Positions 16,572 through 25,881 of a DNA stretch of 64,000 nucleotides are shown one piece after another; the stretch's first letter is position 1; every line of letters starts with the position of its first letter. Position numbers and translations under genes: made by a program. The stretch lies in NCBI RefSeq assembly GCF_024623785.1, contig NZ_JANKBZ010000011.1, positions 248,001-312,000 of the forward strand, written 5' to 3'. Below the pieces are notes generated by a model. It ran no database searches and was not told the origin of the DNA. It worked only from the letters and a program-made list of their open reading frames with translations. This stretch comes from Archangium lipolyticum. GTDB lineage: Bacteria > Myxococcota > Myxococcia > Myxococcales > Myxococcaceae.

Positions 16572-18674
16572 GTGCGACTTCCGCGACCTTCGCTGTCCTC
16601 TCTTCCTCTGAACCCCCTGCTGCTGACGGCCCTCCTGGGTACCGGCGCGGCGCGTGCGGAGGCCCCCCCCGCGTCCACGACGCCCCCTCCGGCTCCCCCG
16701 GCCGCCCAGCCCGCGGAGGTGAAGACCCTCGCCGCCCCGGCCGCCCCCCGGACGACCCCATCGGTTGGCTCCGAGGACCTGTTCCACACCCCCGCGACCT
16801 CCGGCAATGGCTGGAACTCCCCCGGGAATCTCCGCCGCTCGGCCACCCCCACGGGTGGGGTGGGACTGCTGCGCGTGGCGGGCGCGGACCTCGGGCGCCG
16901 CGGGCTGCTGCGCCTGTCGCTCTCCAGTGAGCTCTCCTCCAGCGCCGACTTCCCCGTACAGGGTGCGAAGAACTCCCGCACCGGCGGCACCTTCGGTCTC
17001 TCGTACGTGCCGCTGGACTTCCTCGAGGTGGCGCTGGCCTACACGGCCTCGGCCAACAACAACACGCGCTCCTCCCCCACCCTCATCCAGGCGCTCGGCG
17101 ACGTGACGCTCGGCGTCAGGGCCACGAAGCAGTGGATTCCGGGGCTGTGGGCCGGCGGGGACCTGCGCGTCATGACGTTCTCCGGCGTGGGCAGCCAGGA
17201 CAAGGTCGCCTTCGGCTTCTCGCCCCGGGCCATCGCCACCTATGACACGGGTGGAGTGCTGCCCCTGCCCGTGGCCCTGCGCGTCCACGCCAACCTCGGC
17301 CTGCTCGTGGATGGCACGGGCTCGCTGGCGGACGCCGAGCGGCTCAACGCCGCCGAGGAGTACGCACTGGGCATCAACCGCTACCCGCGCTTCACGGCGG
17401 GGCTCGGGGTGGAGGCCCCGCTGCCGTTCGTCACCCCCTTCCTCGAGTACGGACTGGCGTCCCCGCTCGGCGTGGAGGGCGGCCAGCTCGTCGCGCCGGA
17501 CGGGACGCTCGTGCCCGTGGGCCGGGTGGCGCCGCAGACGCTCGGGCTGGGCGCCAGGATGACGGCCCTGCCGAACTTCACCTTCACCGCGGCGGCCGAG
17601 CTCGGTCTCACGCGGCAGGTGGGCCGGGGGGTGACACCCGTCGTGCCCTTCAACCTGGTGCTCGGCGCCTCGCTCAACGTGGATCCGCTGGTGCAGACGG
17701 GCGCCGTTCCGCGGGCGATGACCCAGGCGGAGACCCCGGCACAGGTGACACCGGTGACGCCGGTGACGCGCCCGCAGACCGCCGCGGCCGTCCAGACGGC
17801 CCAGGTGTCCGGCGTGGTGCTGGACGCGAAGACGCGCCAGCCGCTGCCCGGCGTCCTCGTGGCCATGGTGGACTCGGCGCTGCCGCCGGTGGCCTCGGAT
17901 CCGCGCGATGGCCGCTTCCTCACCTATTCGCTGCCGAGCGGCCCGGTGAAGCTCGCCGTGCGCAAGGAGGGCTACCTCCCGCTGGAGAAGGAAGTGGTGC
18001 TGAAGGCGGGTGAGACGGCCACCGTGGAGCTGGCGCTCGTGGCGGAGGTGAAGCCGGCGACGCTCAACCTCGCCATCACCTCCAAGCGCAAGCCCGTGTC
18101 GGCCACGCTGGCCTTCCTGGGCGGCCCCGAGCCCCGGCAGGTGGCCTTCTCCGACGGCAACGCGGCGTCCCACAAGCTGCAACTGCCCGCCGGCCTCTAC
18201 CGGGTGGAGGTCACCGCCCCCGGCTTCCTGGCCCAGACGCGCGGCGTACAGGTCGCGGACGGCGCCTCGCTGGAGCTGGCCTTCGACCTGGAGCCCGAGC
18301 CGAAGCAGTGGCAGGTGAAGCGCGAGAACGACAAGCTGGAGCTGCTCCAGCCGGTCCGCTTCGCGGAGGGCAAGGCCACGCTGCTGCCGGAAAGCCACCC
18401 GCTGCTCTCGCAGGTGATGGACCTGGTGGTGCGCACCGGCATCAAGCGCATCCGCGTCGAGGCCCACACCGACAACCAGGGCAACAAGGAGACCAACCTC
18501 ACCCTGTCGAAGGACCGGGCGCGCGCGGTGGCGGACCACCTCGTCAAGGCGGGGCTGGATCCCTCGCGGATCGAATCCGAGGGCTTCGGCGACAGCCGTC
18601 CCATCGCCCCCAACCTCACGCCGAAGGGCCGCGAGCTGAACCGGCGCGTGGAGATCGTCATCCTGGAGCCCTGA
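16572..18674 (+). CDS. Outer-membrane protein with carboxypeptidase-regulatory repeats and OmpA domain
   Basis: A 700-residue protein starting at GTG. A signal peptide (LLLTALLGTGAARA) is followed by a Pro/Ala linker, then a beta-rich region (about 80-380) with alternating aromatic and Gly strands that looks like a barrel. Two carboxypeptidase regulatory-like or PEGA-like beta-sandwiches follow (VSGVVLDAKTRQPLPGVLVAMV; LNLAITSKRKPVSATLAFL). The C-terminal OmpA peptidoglycan-binding domain shows RIRVEAHTDNQGNKETN, SKDRARAVADHLV and GRELNRRVEIV. It likely ties the outer membrane to the cell wall. The next gene follows after 39 bases in the same direction. The divergent kinase starts 184 bases upstream; I see no clear promoter element in that interval. 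Confidence 0.85.
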   Translation: MRLPRPSLSSLPLNPLLLTALLGTGAARAEAPPASTTPPPAPPAAQPAEVKTLAAPAAPRTTPSVGSEDLFHTPATSGNGWNSPGNLRRSATPTGGVGLLRVAGADLGRRGLLRLSLSSELSSSADFPVQGAKNSRTGGTFGLSYVPLDFLEVALAYTASANNNTRSSPTLIQALGDVTLGVRATKQWIPGLWAGGDLRVMTFSGVGSQDKVAFGFSPRAIATYDTGGVLPLPVALRVHANLGLLVDGTGSLADAERLNAAEEYALGINRYPRFTAGLGVEAPLPFVTPFLEYGLASPLGVEGGQLVAPDGTLVPVGRVAPQTLGLGARMTALPNFTFTAAAELGLTRQVGRGVTPVVPFNLVLGASLNVDPLVQTGAVPRAMTQAETPAQVTPVTPVTRPQTAAAVQTAQVSGVVLDAKTRQPLPGVLVAMVDSALPPVASDPRDGRFLTYSLPSGPVKLAVRKEGYLPLEKEVVLKAGETATVELALVAEVKPATLNLAITSKRKPVSATLAFLGGPEPRQVAFSDGNAASHKLQLPAGLYRVEVTAPGFLAQTRGVQVADGASLELAFDLEPEPKQWQVKRENDKLELLQPVRFAEGKATLLPESHPLLSQVMDLVVRTGIKRIRVEAHTDNQGNKETNLTLSKDRARAVADHLVKAGLDPSRIESEGFGDSRPIAPNLTPKGRELNRRVEIVILEP

Positions 18675-18713
18675 TGCCGGCCAGGTGGCGCACGGGCTAG
18701 ACTGCGCGCCACC

Positions 18714-20312
18714 ATGTCAAACCGCTCTCCGAGCCGGGTGCTCGCGCGCCCGGCGCTGCTGCTGCCACTCCTCTCGCTGGCCTGTAACAACCCCCCGCCC
18801 GTCACCACGCCCGACCCACCCCAGGTCAGCATCATCGTGGACGAGCCGAGCACCGTGGGGACGAGCCTCAAGCTCTCCGTCTCCACGTCCGGTTGTGACC
18901 AGGTGCAGCGCGTGGACCTGCTCGACAACAATGAGCTGCTGAAGCAGGTGGCCTACGCGGGCAACCCCACCCCGGTGGTGCTGGGGATGAGCGAGATCCG
19001 CTACTCGCGCGGCATCGCGGCGACCCTGTCGCTCACCGCGCGCGTCACCTGCGCCGACGGACGTACCAACGTCTCCCAGGCGCAGCCGGCCACGTTCCTG
19101 CCGGTGGCGGAAGTGGTGGAGCCCACCTCGGCCACCGACCAGGTGGTGCCGGACCTCTTCATCGCCGAGGGCCGGGAGTCCCAGGGGAACGTGGCGTTCA
19201 TCGGGTGTGCCCAGGAGGGCAACGGACGCTCGGGGCTCTACAAGGTGCCGAGGAGCAACCCGGACAGCACGCAACGCGTGGAGATGATCATCCCGTGCGC
19301 CCGTAACACGAACATCACCGACCGGAGGCCCGCCAGCACGGGCTGGCGCTGGGTGTGGACGCCCAACACGGGGTTCTTCTCCGTCAGCCCGCAGTTCACA
19401 CTGGGCACCGCGGTCCGCGTGAAGGTGGATCGGCTCACGGTGCTGCCCAATGGAGATGCCCTGGTCTGGGACGAGGGCGAGGGTGGCACCCCGAAGACCC
19501 TGGCCCGCTACAACCCCGCGGGCACGAAGCTGTGGGAGCTGGCGGGCGGCTCCCCGGACGCGAGCAAGGACATCCCGGGCTTCCTCATCGGCGAGCCGGT
19601 CGACCGGGGGGATGGCACCATCGCCGTCCCGGTCCAGAGCGGCATTCCCGGCAGCGAGGCGGAGATCATGGTGGGGTTGGTGTCCAGCGCCGATGGACGG
19701 TGGACCAGCTCCTTCTCCCTCATCGACACCCAGACGCCCTTCAACGCCCCGGCGCCGGCGGTCGCGCTCGACTCCACGGGCACGCGGCTCTACATGGCCA
19801 CGCAAGGCACGAGCGCCGCATACGTGCGCGCCTGCGCCATCACCGGCATCTACGGTGAAGCGGGGCGGTGCGACCCGCCGACCAACCGCAAGTGGATCTC
19901 CCCGGATCTGACGGGACAGGTGGCAGCCCTGGTGCCCTATGCCAGTGGCACGCGGCTGGCGGTCATCGCCACCAACCGGACCTGGTTCCTGGACACGGCG
20001 ACCGGGCAGGTGGTGAACAAGGACAAGCAGCCCCTCTCGCCCACCGGCGCGCTGGTGGCGCAGCAGGTGCTGCCGGGGCTGGACCAGTCCTTCTATCTCT
20101 TCACCAGCGGGGTGCCCACGGAGTCTCAGCCCATCCCCTACCCCGTGGAGATCATCGCCACGGACGGAGCGGAGAAGGGCGAGGTGTTCCGCTACCAGGT
20201 GCCGGGCGGGAGCATCGCCGGAGCCACGGACGACGCGGGCACGCTCTGGCTGCGCGTGGGCCGCAAGCTGGTGAAGCCGCTCTCGCTGGAGCAGTACCGG
20301 CAGGTGCGCTGA
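18714..20312 (+). CDS. Predicted lipoprotein, possible beta-propeller
   Basis: A 532-residue lipoprotein: signal sequence with lipobox LSLAC, cysteine followed by NNPPPVTTPDPPQ. The first mature ~90 residues look like an Ig-like domain (VSIIVDEPSTVGTSLKLSVS ... RVTCADGRTNVSQ). The rest contains repeated strand-turn motifs of the kind seen in propeller proteins (WVWTPNTGFFSVSP, LARYNPAGTKLWELAGGSPD, RYQVPGGSIAGATDDAGTLWLRVG). I cannot name a family. It follows the OmpA-domain gene closely, so the two surface proteins are probably co-expressed. Confidence 0.75.
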   Translation: MSNRSPSRVLARPALLLPLLSLACNNPPPVTTPDPPQVSIIVDEPSTVGTSLKLSVSTSGCDQVQRVDLLDNNELLKQVAYAGNPTPVVLGMSEIRYSRGIAATLSLTARVTCADGRTNVSQAQPATFLPVAEVVEPTSATDQVVPDLFIAEGRESQGNVAFIGCAQEGNGRSGLYKVPRSNPDSTQRVEMIIPCARNTNITDRRPASTGWRWVWTPNTGFFSVSPQFTLGTAVRVKVDRLTVLPNGDALVWDEGEGGTPKTLARYNPAGTKLWELAGGSPDASKDIPGFLIGEPVDRGDGTIAVPVQSGIPGSEAEIMVGLVSSADGRWTSSFSLIDTQTPFNAPAPAVALDSTGTRLYMATQGTSAAYVRACAITGIYGEAGRCDPPTNRKWISPDLTGQVAALVPYASGTRLAVIATNRTWFLDTATGQVVNKDKQPLSPTGALVAQQVLPGLDQSFYLFTSGVPTESQPIPYPVEIIATDGAEKGEVFRYQVPGGSIAGATDDAGTLWLRVGRKLVKPLSLEQYRQVR

Positions 20313-20343
20313 GCCGTCTCCCGCCACCTCCCGGCCGAGGGGC

Positions 20344-21531
20344 TCACGGACAGGAGGTGGCGCCGAAGTCCGCGTCGTAGGTCCCCAGGCAGACATACCT
20401 GCCGGTGGAGTTCTCCTCCTGAAGGGCGCGGCCGTCGAGCCGGGTGTGGCCGATGCGCACGTCGAAAGTCCTCGCGCGCCAGATGCTCGCGAACTGCCCG
20501 ATGAGGATGGAGTTCTCCACGGTGAGGGAGTGGCTCGTGGTGTCACTCGCGGTCACGAAGGTGGAGATGCCCTGGGAAGAGGCCGCATTGCTCCCCTGCA
20601 GGCGGCTGTTGCGCACGCTCCCGTTCCCTCCGCTGACGAGCAGCCCGATCGCCAGCTCTCCACCGCTGGCCGAAGCCTGCACGTCGACGAGCGACACCTG
20701 GTGATTGCCATCCCTGCTGGCGATGCCCCAATTCCGCGTGCCGTCGATCGCGCTGGCGCTCACGTCGTTCAGCTCGACGCTCCCTCCGGCCAGGCTGATG
20801 CCATGGTTGTCGGAGCCGCTCCGTCCCTCGAAAGAGGAATCCCTGAGCGTGACGGCGCAGGACACGCAACGGAACCCGGCGACGTTGCCGCTGGGGGCGG
20901 ACGCGAGCGCACGGACGTTCTCGAAGCTCCCCTTCCCTCCATGGAGGAAGACGGCATACGTGCGCTCGGTCCCATTCGACGCCTTGGCGTCGATGTCGTG
21001 GAAGCCGAAGTCCGTGTTCTCGCTGTAGACGGCCATGGACAGCGCACCGCCACCGGTGTTCTCCACGCTGAGCGAGCTCATCACGGCGCCCGAGGCCCCC
21101 ACCACGGTCCCCACAGCCGTGACACTGGAGGAGCGAAGCGTGGTAAAGCGCCTGCCGGAACCCTCCAGGTGGATGTTCGGCTTGAGCAGGAGTGGCGAGG
21201 CCCCGAGGTCATAGAGACCCGGCTCGACCTTGATCCGCCAGGCCTGGCCATCCGGGATTCCCGCGATGGCGTTGCGCAGCGCGTTTCCACTCTCCAGGGC
21301 GGTTCCCGCGGGGCCGACCACCTTCGTGCGCACGTACATCACGCCTGGGGGACCCTCGAGCCCGGTATCGCCCTTGTCGCCCTTGTCTCCCTTCTCCCCC
21401 TTGTCACCCGCGGGCCCCTGCGCCCCCGGCTGTCCTGCCGCTCCTTCAGGACCCTGGGGCCCGGGCTGGCTGCTGCAGCCAGCGAGAAAGACGCACAGGA
21501 CAGCACGAAACACAGAGGCTCTTGGATTCAT
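20344..21531 (-). CDS. Lipoprotein with collagen-like stalk and parallel beta-helix
   Basis: A 395-residue protein from the ATG at 21531 (MNPRASVFRAVLCVFLAGC), chosen because it gives a proper lipoprotein signal with lipobox LAGC; an ATG 11 codons earlier is weaker. Immediately after the lipid-attachment cysteine come 13 uninterrupted Gly-X-Y triplets starting GPQGPEGAAGQPG and ending GLEGPPG, rich in GDK/GEK as in bacterial collagens. Next comes a roughly 330-residue domain of short repeating strands with Asn/Ser/Gly turns (IHLEGSGRRFTTLRSS, AVTLRDSSFEGRSG, NGSVRNSRLQGSNA) typical of right-handed beta-helix proteins. It probably projects from the outer membrane as a stalk with a binding or enzyme head; function unknown. 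Confidence 0.85.
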   Translation of the reverse strand: MNPRASVFRAVLCVFLAGCSSQPGPQGPEGAAGQPGAQGPAGDKGEKGDKGDKGDTGLEGPPGVMYVRTKVVGPAGTALESGNALRNAIAGIPDGQAWRIKVEPGLYDLGASPLLLKPNIHLEGSGRRFTTLRSSSVTAVGTVVGASGAVMSSLSVENTGGGALSMAVYSENTDFGFHDIDAKASNGTERTYAVFLHGGKGSFENVRALASAPSGNVAGFRCVSCAVTLRDSSFEGRSGSDNHGISLAGGSVELNDVSASAIDGTRNWGIASRDGNHQVSLVDVQASASGGELAIGLLVSGGNGSVRNSRLQGSNAASSQGISTFVTASDTTSHSLTVENSILIGQFASIWRARTFDVRIGHTRLDGRALQEENSTGRYVCLGTYDADFGATSCP

Positions 21532-21610
21532 GGAGGATTCCCGCGAAAAACGAGCCACATACATATCCGAGGAAAAGCACTCGCAGGAAGACCCTCAACC
21601 CAATGACTCC

Positions 21611-22435
21611 TCACGGGGCGCCAGCCGCGGGTGGGCGGGTGCCCTCGCGCAGGAAGGCCAGCGCCGTGTGCACGAAGGCCTCGCGGTACTCCCCGAAGAT
21701 GGGGCCATGCCCCGCGTTGGGGACGATCCAGAGCCGCGCGTCGGGGATGGACCGGAATAGCTCGAGCGACAGCTCGGGCGGGTACAACGGATCATGGTCC
21801 CCGTTCACCACGAGGGTCGGCGCCACGATGGTCGACAGCAGCGGGCCCGTGAAGTTCATGTCGTCGTAGCTGTTGGCGAAGCCGCGTCCGATCCGCCACA
21901 GGGCGCGAATCTGCTCATCACCGTGGACGTGGCGGCCCCGCATCTCCGCCCACTCGGCTGGGGACCGGGACTCCTCGGTCATCGCCGCCATCAGTTTTCG
22001 TGCCTGGGCGGGGTAGTACGGCGTGGCCGCGGCGATGACCATGCGCCTCACACGTTGGGGGAACAGCGTGGCCAGGTGCAGGAGCGCGTTGCCCCCGAAG
22101 CTCAACCCGATGGCCAGCGGCTGCTCGATGCCGAGCTGGTCGAGCAGCGCCAGGACGTCGAGGGCGCACTGCCGTATCGTCAGGGTTCCGGAGGGATTGG
22201 TCGACCTGCCGTGGCCGCGCAGGTCGGGGAGGATGAGCTGGAACTCCCGCGCGAGCGCGTCGAGATCGAAGACGTGCCGCCAGTCGGAGCCCGCCCCCGT
22301 GAAGCCATGGAGCAGCAGCAGGGGCTCTCCGTGCCCGCGGACCTCGTAGGACAACTCGATGCCGTGAACCGCCAACGACTTCCGCTCAGGTGAGGTGTCG
22401 AGCAAGGTCTGCCTCGCATTCGTGGGGCACCCCAT
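21611..22435 (-). CDS. Alpha/beta hydrolase
   Basis: A 274-residue hydrolase from the ATG at 22435, which has a purine-rich GGGAGGGAGTGG stretch upstream; a longer frame to 22498 adds an unlikely N-terminus. Family motifs are LLLLHGFTGAGSDWR (oxyanion loop), DLRGHGRST, nucleophile S112 in GLSFGG, acid in VNGDHDPLYP and base in NAGHGPIFG. Length and motifs resemble esterase / haloperoxidase / 2-hydroxy-muconic-semialdehyde hydrolase-like enzymes. No signal peptide. It is divergent from the secreted serine hydrolase gene, with about 80 bases between the starts. Substrate unknown. Confidence 0.85.
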   Translation of the reverse strand: MGCPTNARQTLLDTSPERKSLAVHGIELSYEVRGHGEPLLLLHGFTGAGSDWRHVFDLDALAREFQLILPDLRGHGRSTNPSGTLTIRQCALDVLALLDQLGIEQPLAIGLSFGGNALLHLATLFPQRVRRMVIAAATPYYPAQARKLMAAMTEESRSPAEWAEMRGRHVHGDEQIRALWRIGRGFANSYDDMNFTGPLLSTIVAPTLVVNGDHDPLYPPELSLELFRSIPDARLWIVPNAGHGPIFGEYREAFVHTALAFLREGTRPPAAGAP

Positions 22436-22516
22436 GGAGCTTCCACTCCCTCCCATCCGCGTGCAACCTGAGGCCGCCTTCCAGGTTGGAAGAGCCACAC
22501 ACGAGGGGAATCAAAC

Positions 22517-23512
22517 ATGAAGCGGACATGGAAGACGGGCCACATCCTGGCAGGCGGATTGTCGATGCTGGGCCTCATCGCGCTCCCCGGCACTTCGCAT
22601 GCGGCCCTGACGGTGTACGAGCAGGCCGCGGTGGACACGGCCAACTCCGCACCGGCCTGCACGTCACTCGGGGACTTCTACTGGGAGGTGGGGAATGGCA
22701 CGGCGAAGCGCTTCGGCTTCTCACGAGGCAGCAACGTGTCGGAAACGACGGTGATGCCGCTCGCCTCCGCGAGCAAGTGGCTCTACGCGAGCGCCTACCT
22801 GCAGTCCAAGGGCTACGCGAACCTGAGCACGGCCGAGAAGAAGCGGCTCAACTTCACCAGCGGCTACCTCGAGCGCACCGACACCATCTGTGGAGACGCG
22901 GGGACGACCGTCTCGGACTGCTACGGTCCGAGCTACAAGGACGTCTCGTACCGCATCCTCCAGGACGGCCACTTCTTCTACGACGGCGGGCACATGCAAA
23001 AGCTCGCCCTGGATGACATGGGAGGGAGGACGGGCACGGGACTGGTCAGCGTCATCGACTGGCTCAATGCCCAACTGGGCACCAGCCTGCCGCAGACCCC
23101 GAGTGCCGTCGCCGTGGCCGGGGGGTTCTGGGGCAGCGCGGCGCACTACCGCGTCTTCCTCCAGAAACTGCTCGGCAACCAGTACGCCATGTCCGTGAGG
23201 TTGAATGCCGATGCCGTGCCCGCCTACCCCGGTGGCCCCGGCGTGACGTATACGCCGTGGACAGCGGCGGGCCAGGCGTATTACGGGCTCGGACACTGGT
23301 TGGAGCGCGAGTCCGTGAACAATGCCTGGAGTGTGACGGGCCACTCTTCGCCAGGGATGTTCGGGTTCTACCCGTGGGTGGATGCCGGGAAGAGCCAGTA
23401 CATGCTCCTGGCCCGCGCCCGCCTGAACACCACCGGAGGCGAAGGCGAGCTGTCACGCGCCTGCGCGCACGAAATCCGCAAGGCCTACGAGCTGGGGGTT
23501 CCGCGGCCCTGA
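22517..23512 (+). CDS. Secreted beta-lactamase-like serine hydrolase, altered YxN motif
   Basis: A 331-residue protein with signal peptide ending SHA-A. A class C beta-lactamase/DD-peptidase type active site is suggested by S84-A-S-K87 in PLASASKWLYA. A later block HSSPGMFGFYPWVD resembles the family's third-motif region (HTG-type). The usual YxN motif appears replaced by Y155-D-G in FFYDGGHMQKLA. Four cysteines (CTSL, ICGD, DCYGP, RACAH) could form disulfides, consistent with export. It is probably a serine esterase or peptidase and not a true beta-lactamase; the assignment is moderate because the second and third motifs are degenerate. Confidence 0.7.
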   Translation: MKRTWKTGHILAGGLSMLGLIALPGTSHAALTVYEQAAVDTANSAPACTSLGDFYWEVGNGTAKRFGFSRGSNVSETTVMPLASASKWLYASAYLQSKGYANLSTAEKKRLNFTSGYLERTDTICGDAGTTVSDCYGPSYKDVSYRILQDGHFFYDGGHMQKLALDDMGGRTGTGLVSVIDWLNAQLGTSLPQTPSAVAVAGGFWGSAAHYRVFLQKLLGNQYAMSVRLNADAVPAYPGGPGVTYTPWTAAGQAYYGLGHWLERESVNNAWSVTGHSSPGMFGFYPWVDAGKSQYMLLARARLNTTGGEGELSRACAHEIRKAYELGVPRP

Positions 23513-23561
23513 GCCCCGAGGTCCGGTGCCGGACGCCCTCCCCCTCTCGCGGCCGGACATC

Positions 23562-25769
23562 TCAATGGGTGCGCGAGGAGCAGTCCTCTCCCTGTGTCCC
23601 CTGACGGGAGGGGCGCGGGCGTTCCGCCGACCGCACACCATACGGTGAGGAAGGCCGATGGACCGGGAGCAGGGGCTGGGGCGGGAAGATGAAGCTGGAG
23701 AGGGAGCGGAGGCCACCAGCGAGGACGGCGCAGGCCAGGCGAAGGAATCCCACCGGCGCCAGCCCTCGAGCCCGCACCGCCGCGGAGAGTCCCAGGGAGA
23801 AGCTCACCGCCAGGTTCACAACCCCTACCAGGGCGATGCCCAGCACCGCCCAGAGGAAGTCCGGCTCCACCAGGCGCTCGGGCCCCAGCGTCACACCCGC
23901 GAAGGAGAGTGTTCCAGCACTGAGGGTGACGTGCCGCACGTCCAATGACAGACCGAAGAAGCGGCACACGGCGGGGGTCATGCCCAGCAACAGTCCGAGG
24001 CTGACATTCGCGCCCAGGCCACACGCATGGCGCGCGAGCGCCTCACCCAACCCTCTCGCCCGCGCTCCACCCAGCAGGCCGACCAGGGCCTGGTGACGCG
24101 CGAGCGCCTCCGGCAGGCGCCTGTAGTGCACCCAGTTCTCCAACCATCCCCCGCAGATGCTCGAACACCACAACAGCACTCCAGTGAGGGCGGCGAAGAG
24201 GAGCGTGCCACTCTTCAGCGGGTGGAGCGAGCGCACCACGTACTCCGCCTCCTTCACGTCCAGCAGCGGCTGGCCCCGGAGCGACTGGAGGACGACGCCC
24301 ACCAGGGTGACGGTGGCGACCACCGCGCCGAGGTTGCCGAAGACCGAGGCCAGCTGGGAGCGGGTGATGCACGCCAGTTGCTCCACCAGACTGTGCATGC
24401 CCTTGTCGCCGGCCTTCACGTCCATCGAGGCCGCCAGCGCCGCGGCCGTCATGGAGGGCTGCTTGGTGGCCAGGGTGAAGCCAAGCAGTTGGATGAGCAG
24501 GAATCCGAGGGCGTAGTTGGTGGCGGCCGCCAACCCCTCGAAGAAGAGCGGCAGCGCCGCGAAGGCGATGAGCAGCTTGAACGCCGCGGTGCTCGCGGTG
24601 AGCAGCCCTCCACCCGCCGCAGCGCTCACCATCTGGTGGTACTCGTCCTGGGTGGTGGTGATGTAGTGACGGCCCACCTCGCCCGTGTGCTCGAAGATGC
24701 GCCGCGAGATGCAGCGCACGCTGCTGCGGAACACCCCCATCACGCTGCGCTCCTGCTCGTGCGCATGAACCAGACAGGAGAGCAACCGGGTGGCGGCTCC
24801 CGGCAGCGCCTGGGTGCGATCCGGAGCGAGGAACCACAGCAGGGGCTCCAGCCGGTCCAACGCATGACCGAGCTGCTCCAGCCGGTAGACGAGCTCGGTT
24901 CCCACCGCGTGCGCATCCATGTGGCGCAACACGCCCTGCACGGCGGTGCGACAGCCGGAGAGGGCCTCGGCGCAGGCCTCACGCGCCTGCTCCACCGCGA
25001 ACCCCTCCGGGTCCGCCCGTACCGCCACCCGCAGGGCCTCGCATGCACGCGGAAGGCGGACGAAGGGAGAGCACTCGAGCGGCCCCGGCGGTAGCCTCGC
25101 CAGCACGTCGCTCTCCAGACCCAGGGCACTCGCGCGCGTGGCGAGCACGACCACCGCGTCCTCCACCGCCGCCTTCAACGGGGAGAAGGACGGCGAGCGC
25201 AGCAGGGCGCAGAGGGCCACCACGTGCTCTTCGGACAGCTCGTCCAGCCAGACCTCCCCTTCCTCACCGGGGAACAGGCGCCATACCAGTGGAGCCAGGT
25301 CGTGCTCGTCCGGCGCGGGGGGCACCAGCCGGCATCCGAGCCGCGCCACGGCATCCCCCAGCAGGCTCCGGCCGGCGGACAGGCCCGGCTCGGTGAACAG
25401 CCTCAGCGCGGACGTCTCGGCCAGCACCGACGCGACGACACCGCGCAACTTCTCGCACCACGAGGGCACCTCGGCGAGCACCTCCACCAGCAACCGCAGG
25501 CGCGCCGAGCCAGAGGACTCCACCGCTCCCAGCCGCCCGCGCCGCGAGGGGGTGGCGCCACGTGTCCGAAGCCAGCGGGCCAGCTCTTCCAGCCACGCCA
25601 TGCGCTCCGCCAGCGGCGCCCGGGGACGGGCCGAGGACATCAGCGCCTGCAGCTCGCTCAGTCGCTCCTCCGCCTCGGGAGTCTCCGGATAGTGGGCGAG
25701 CAGGCGTTCCAGCAGGGATGGGTACGGATCGGGTTCGGAGCGCGGGGCCTGAACGGGGCTGGAGATCAT
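23562..25769 (-). CDS. Gcr-family membrane protein ('site-specific recombinase' family)
   Basis: A 735-residue protein from the ATG at 25769 (MISSPVQAPRS). The N-terminal ~350 residues are hydrophilic and helical; the C-terminal half has about six hydrophobic segments. The central block RRIFEHTGEVGRHYITTTQDEYHQMVSAAAGGGLLTASTAAFK (read in parts) is the signature of the Gcr family, pfam 'SpecificRecomb', named after a Neisseria protein. The name is misleading: no recombinase active site is visible, and the membrane architecture argues for a membrane-associated role. The C-terminal tail is basic and Pro-rich. Confidence 0.78.
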   Translation of the reverse strand: MISSPVQAPRSEPDPYPSLLERLLAHYPETPEAEERLSELQALMSSARPRAPLAERMAWLEELARWLRTRGATPSRRGRLGAVESSGSARLRLLVEVLAEVPSWCEKLRGVVASVLAETSALRLFTEPGLSAGRSLLGDAVARLGCRLVPPAPDEHDLAPLVWRLFPGEEGEVWLDELSEEHVVALCALLRSPSFSPLKAAVEDAVVVLATRASALGLESDVLARLPPGPLECSPFVRLPRACEALRVAVRADPEGFAVEQAREACAEALSGCRTAVQGVLRHMDAHAVGTELVYRLEQLGHALDRLEPLLWFLAPDRTQALPGAATRLLSCLVHAHEQERSVMGVFRSSVRCISRRIFEHTGEVGRHYITTTQDEYHQMVSAAAGGGLLTASTAAFKLLIAFAALPLFFEGLAAATNYALGFLLIQLLGFTLATKQPSMTAAALAASMDVKAGDKGMHSLVEQLACITRSQLASVFGNLGAVVATVTLVGVVLQSLRGQPLLDVKEAEYVVRSLHPLKSGTLLFAALTGVLLWCSSICGGWLENWVHYRRLPEALARHQALVGLLGGARARGLGEALARHACGLGANVSLGLLLGMTPAVCRFFGLSLDVRHVTLSAGTLSFAGVTLGPERLVEPDFLWAVLGIALVGVVNLAVSFSLGLSAAVRARGLAPVGFLRLACAVLAGGLRSLSSFIFPPQPLLPVHRPSSPYGVRSAERPRPSRQGTQGEDCSSRTH

Positions 25770-25881
25770 GGACACCGGAATCTTTGTCCCCAAATCAACA
25801 AAACGCGAAATGGGGTGGCCAAGCCTGCCTGTCCCGCGGGCCAGCCCGTTACAGCCAGGCAGGCGGAGTCCGGGTCGGCGC

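Noticed and set aside
23562-25769. Gcr-family 'recombinase' as the mover of the nearby toxin cassette
   Set aside because: It is a membrane protein without catalytic residues for DNA cleavage and lies over 3 kb from the nearest repeat; the family name alone is not evidence.
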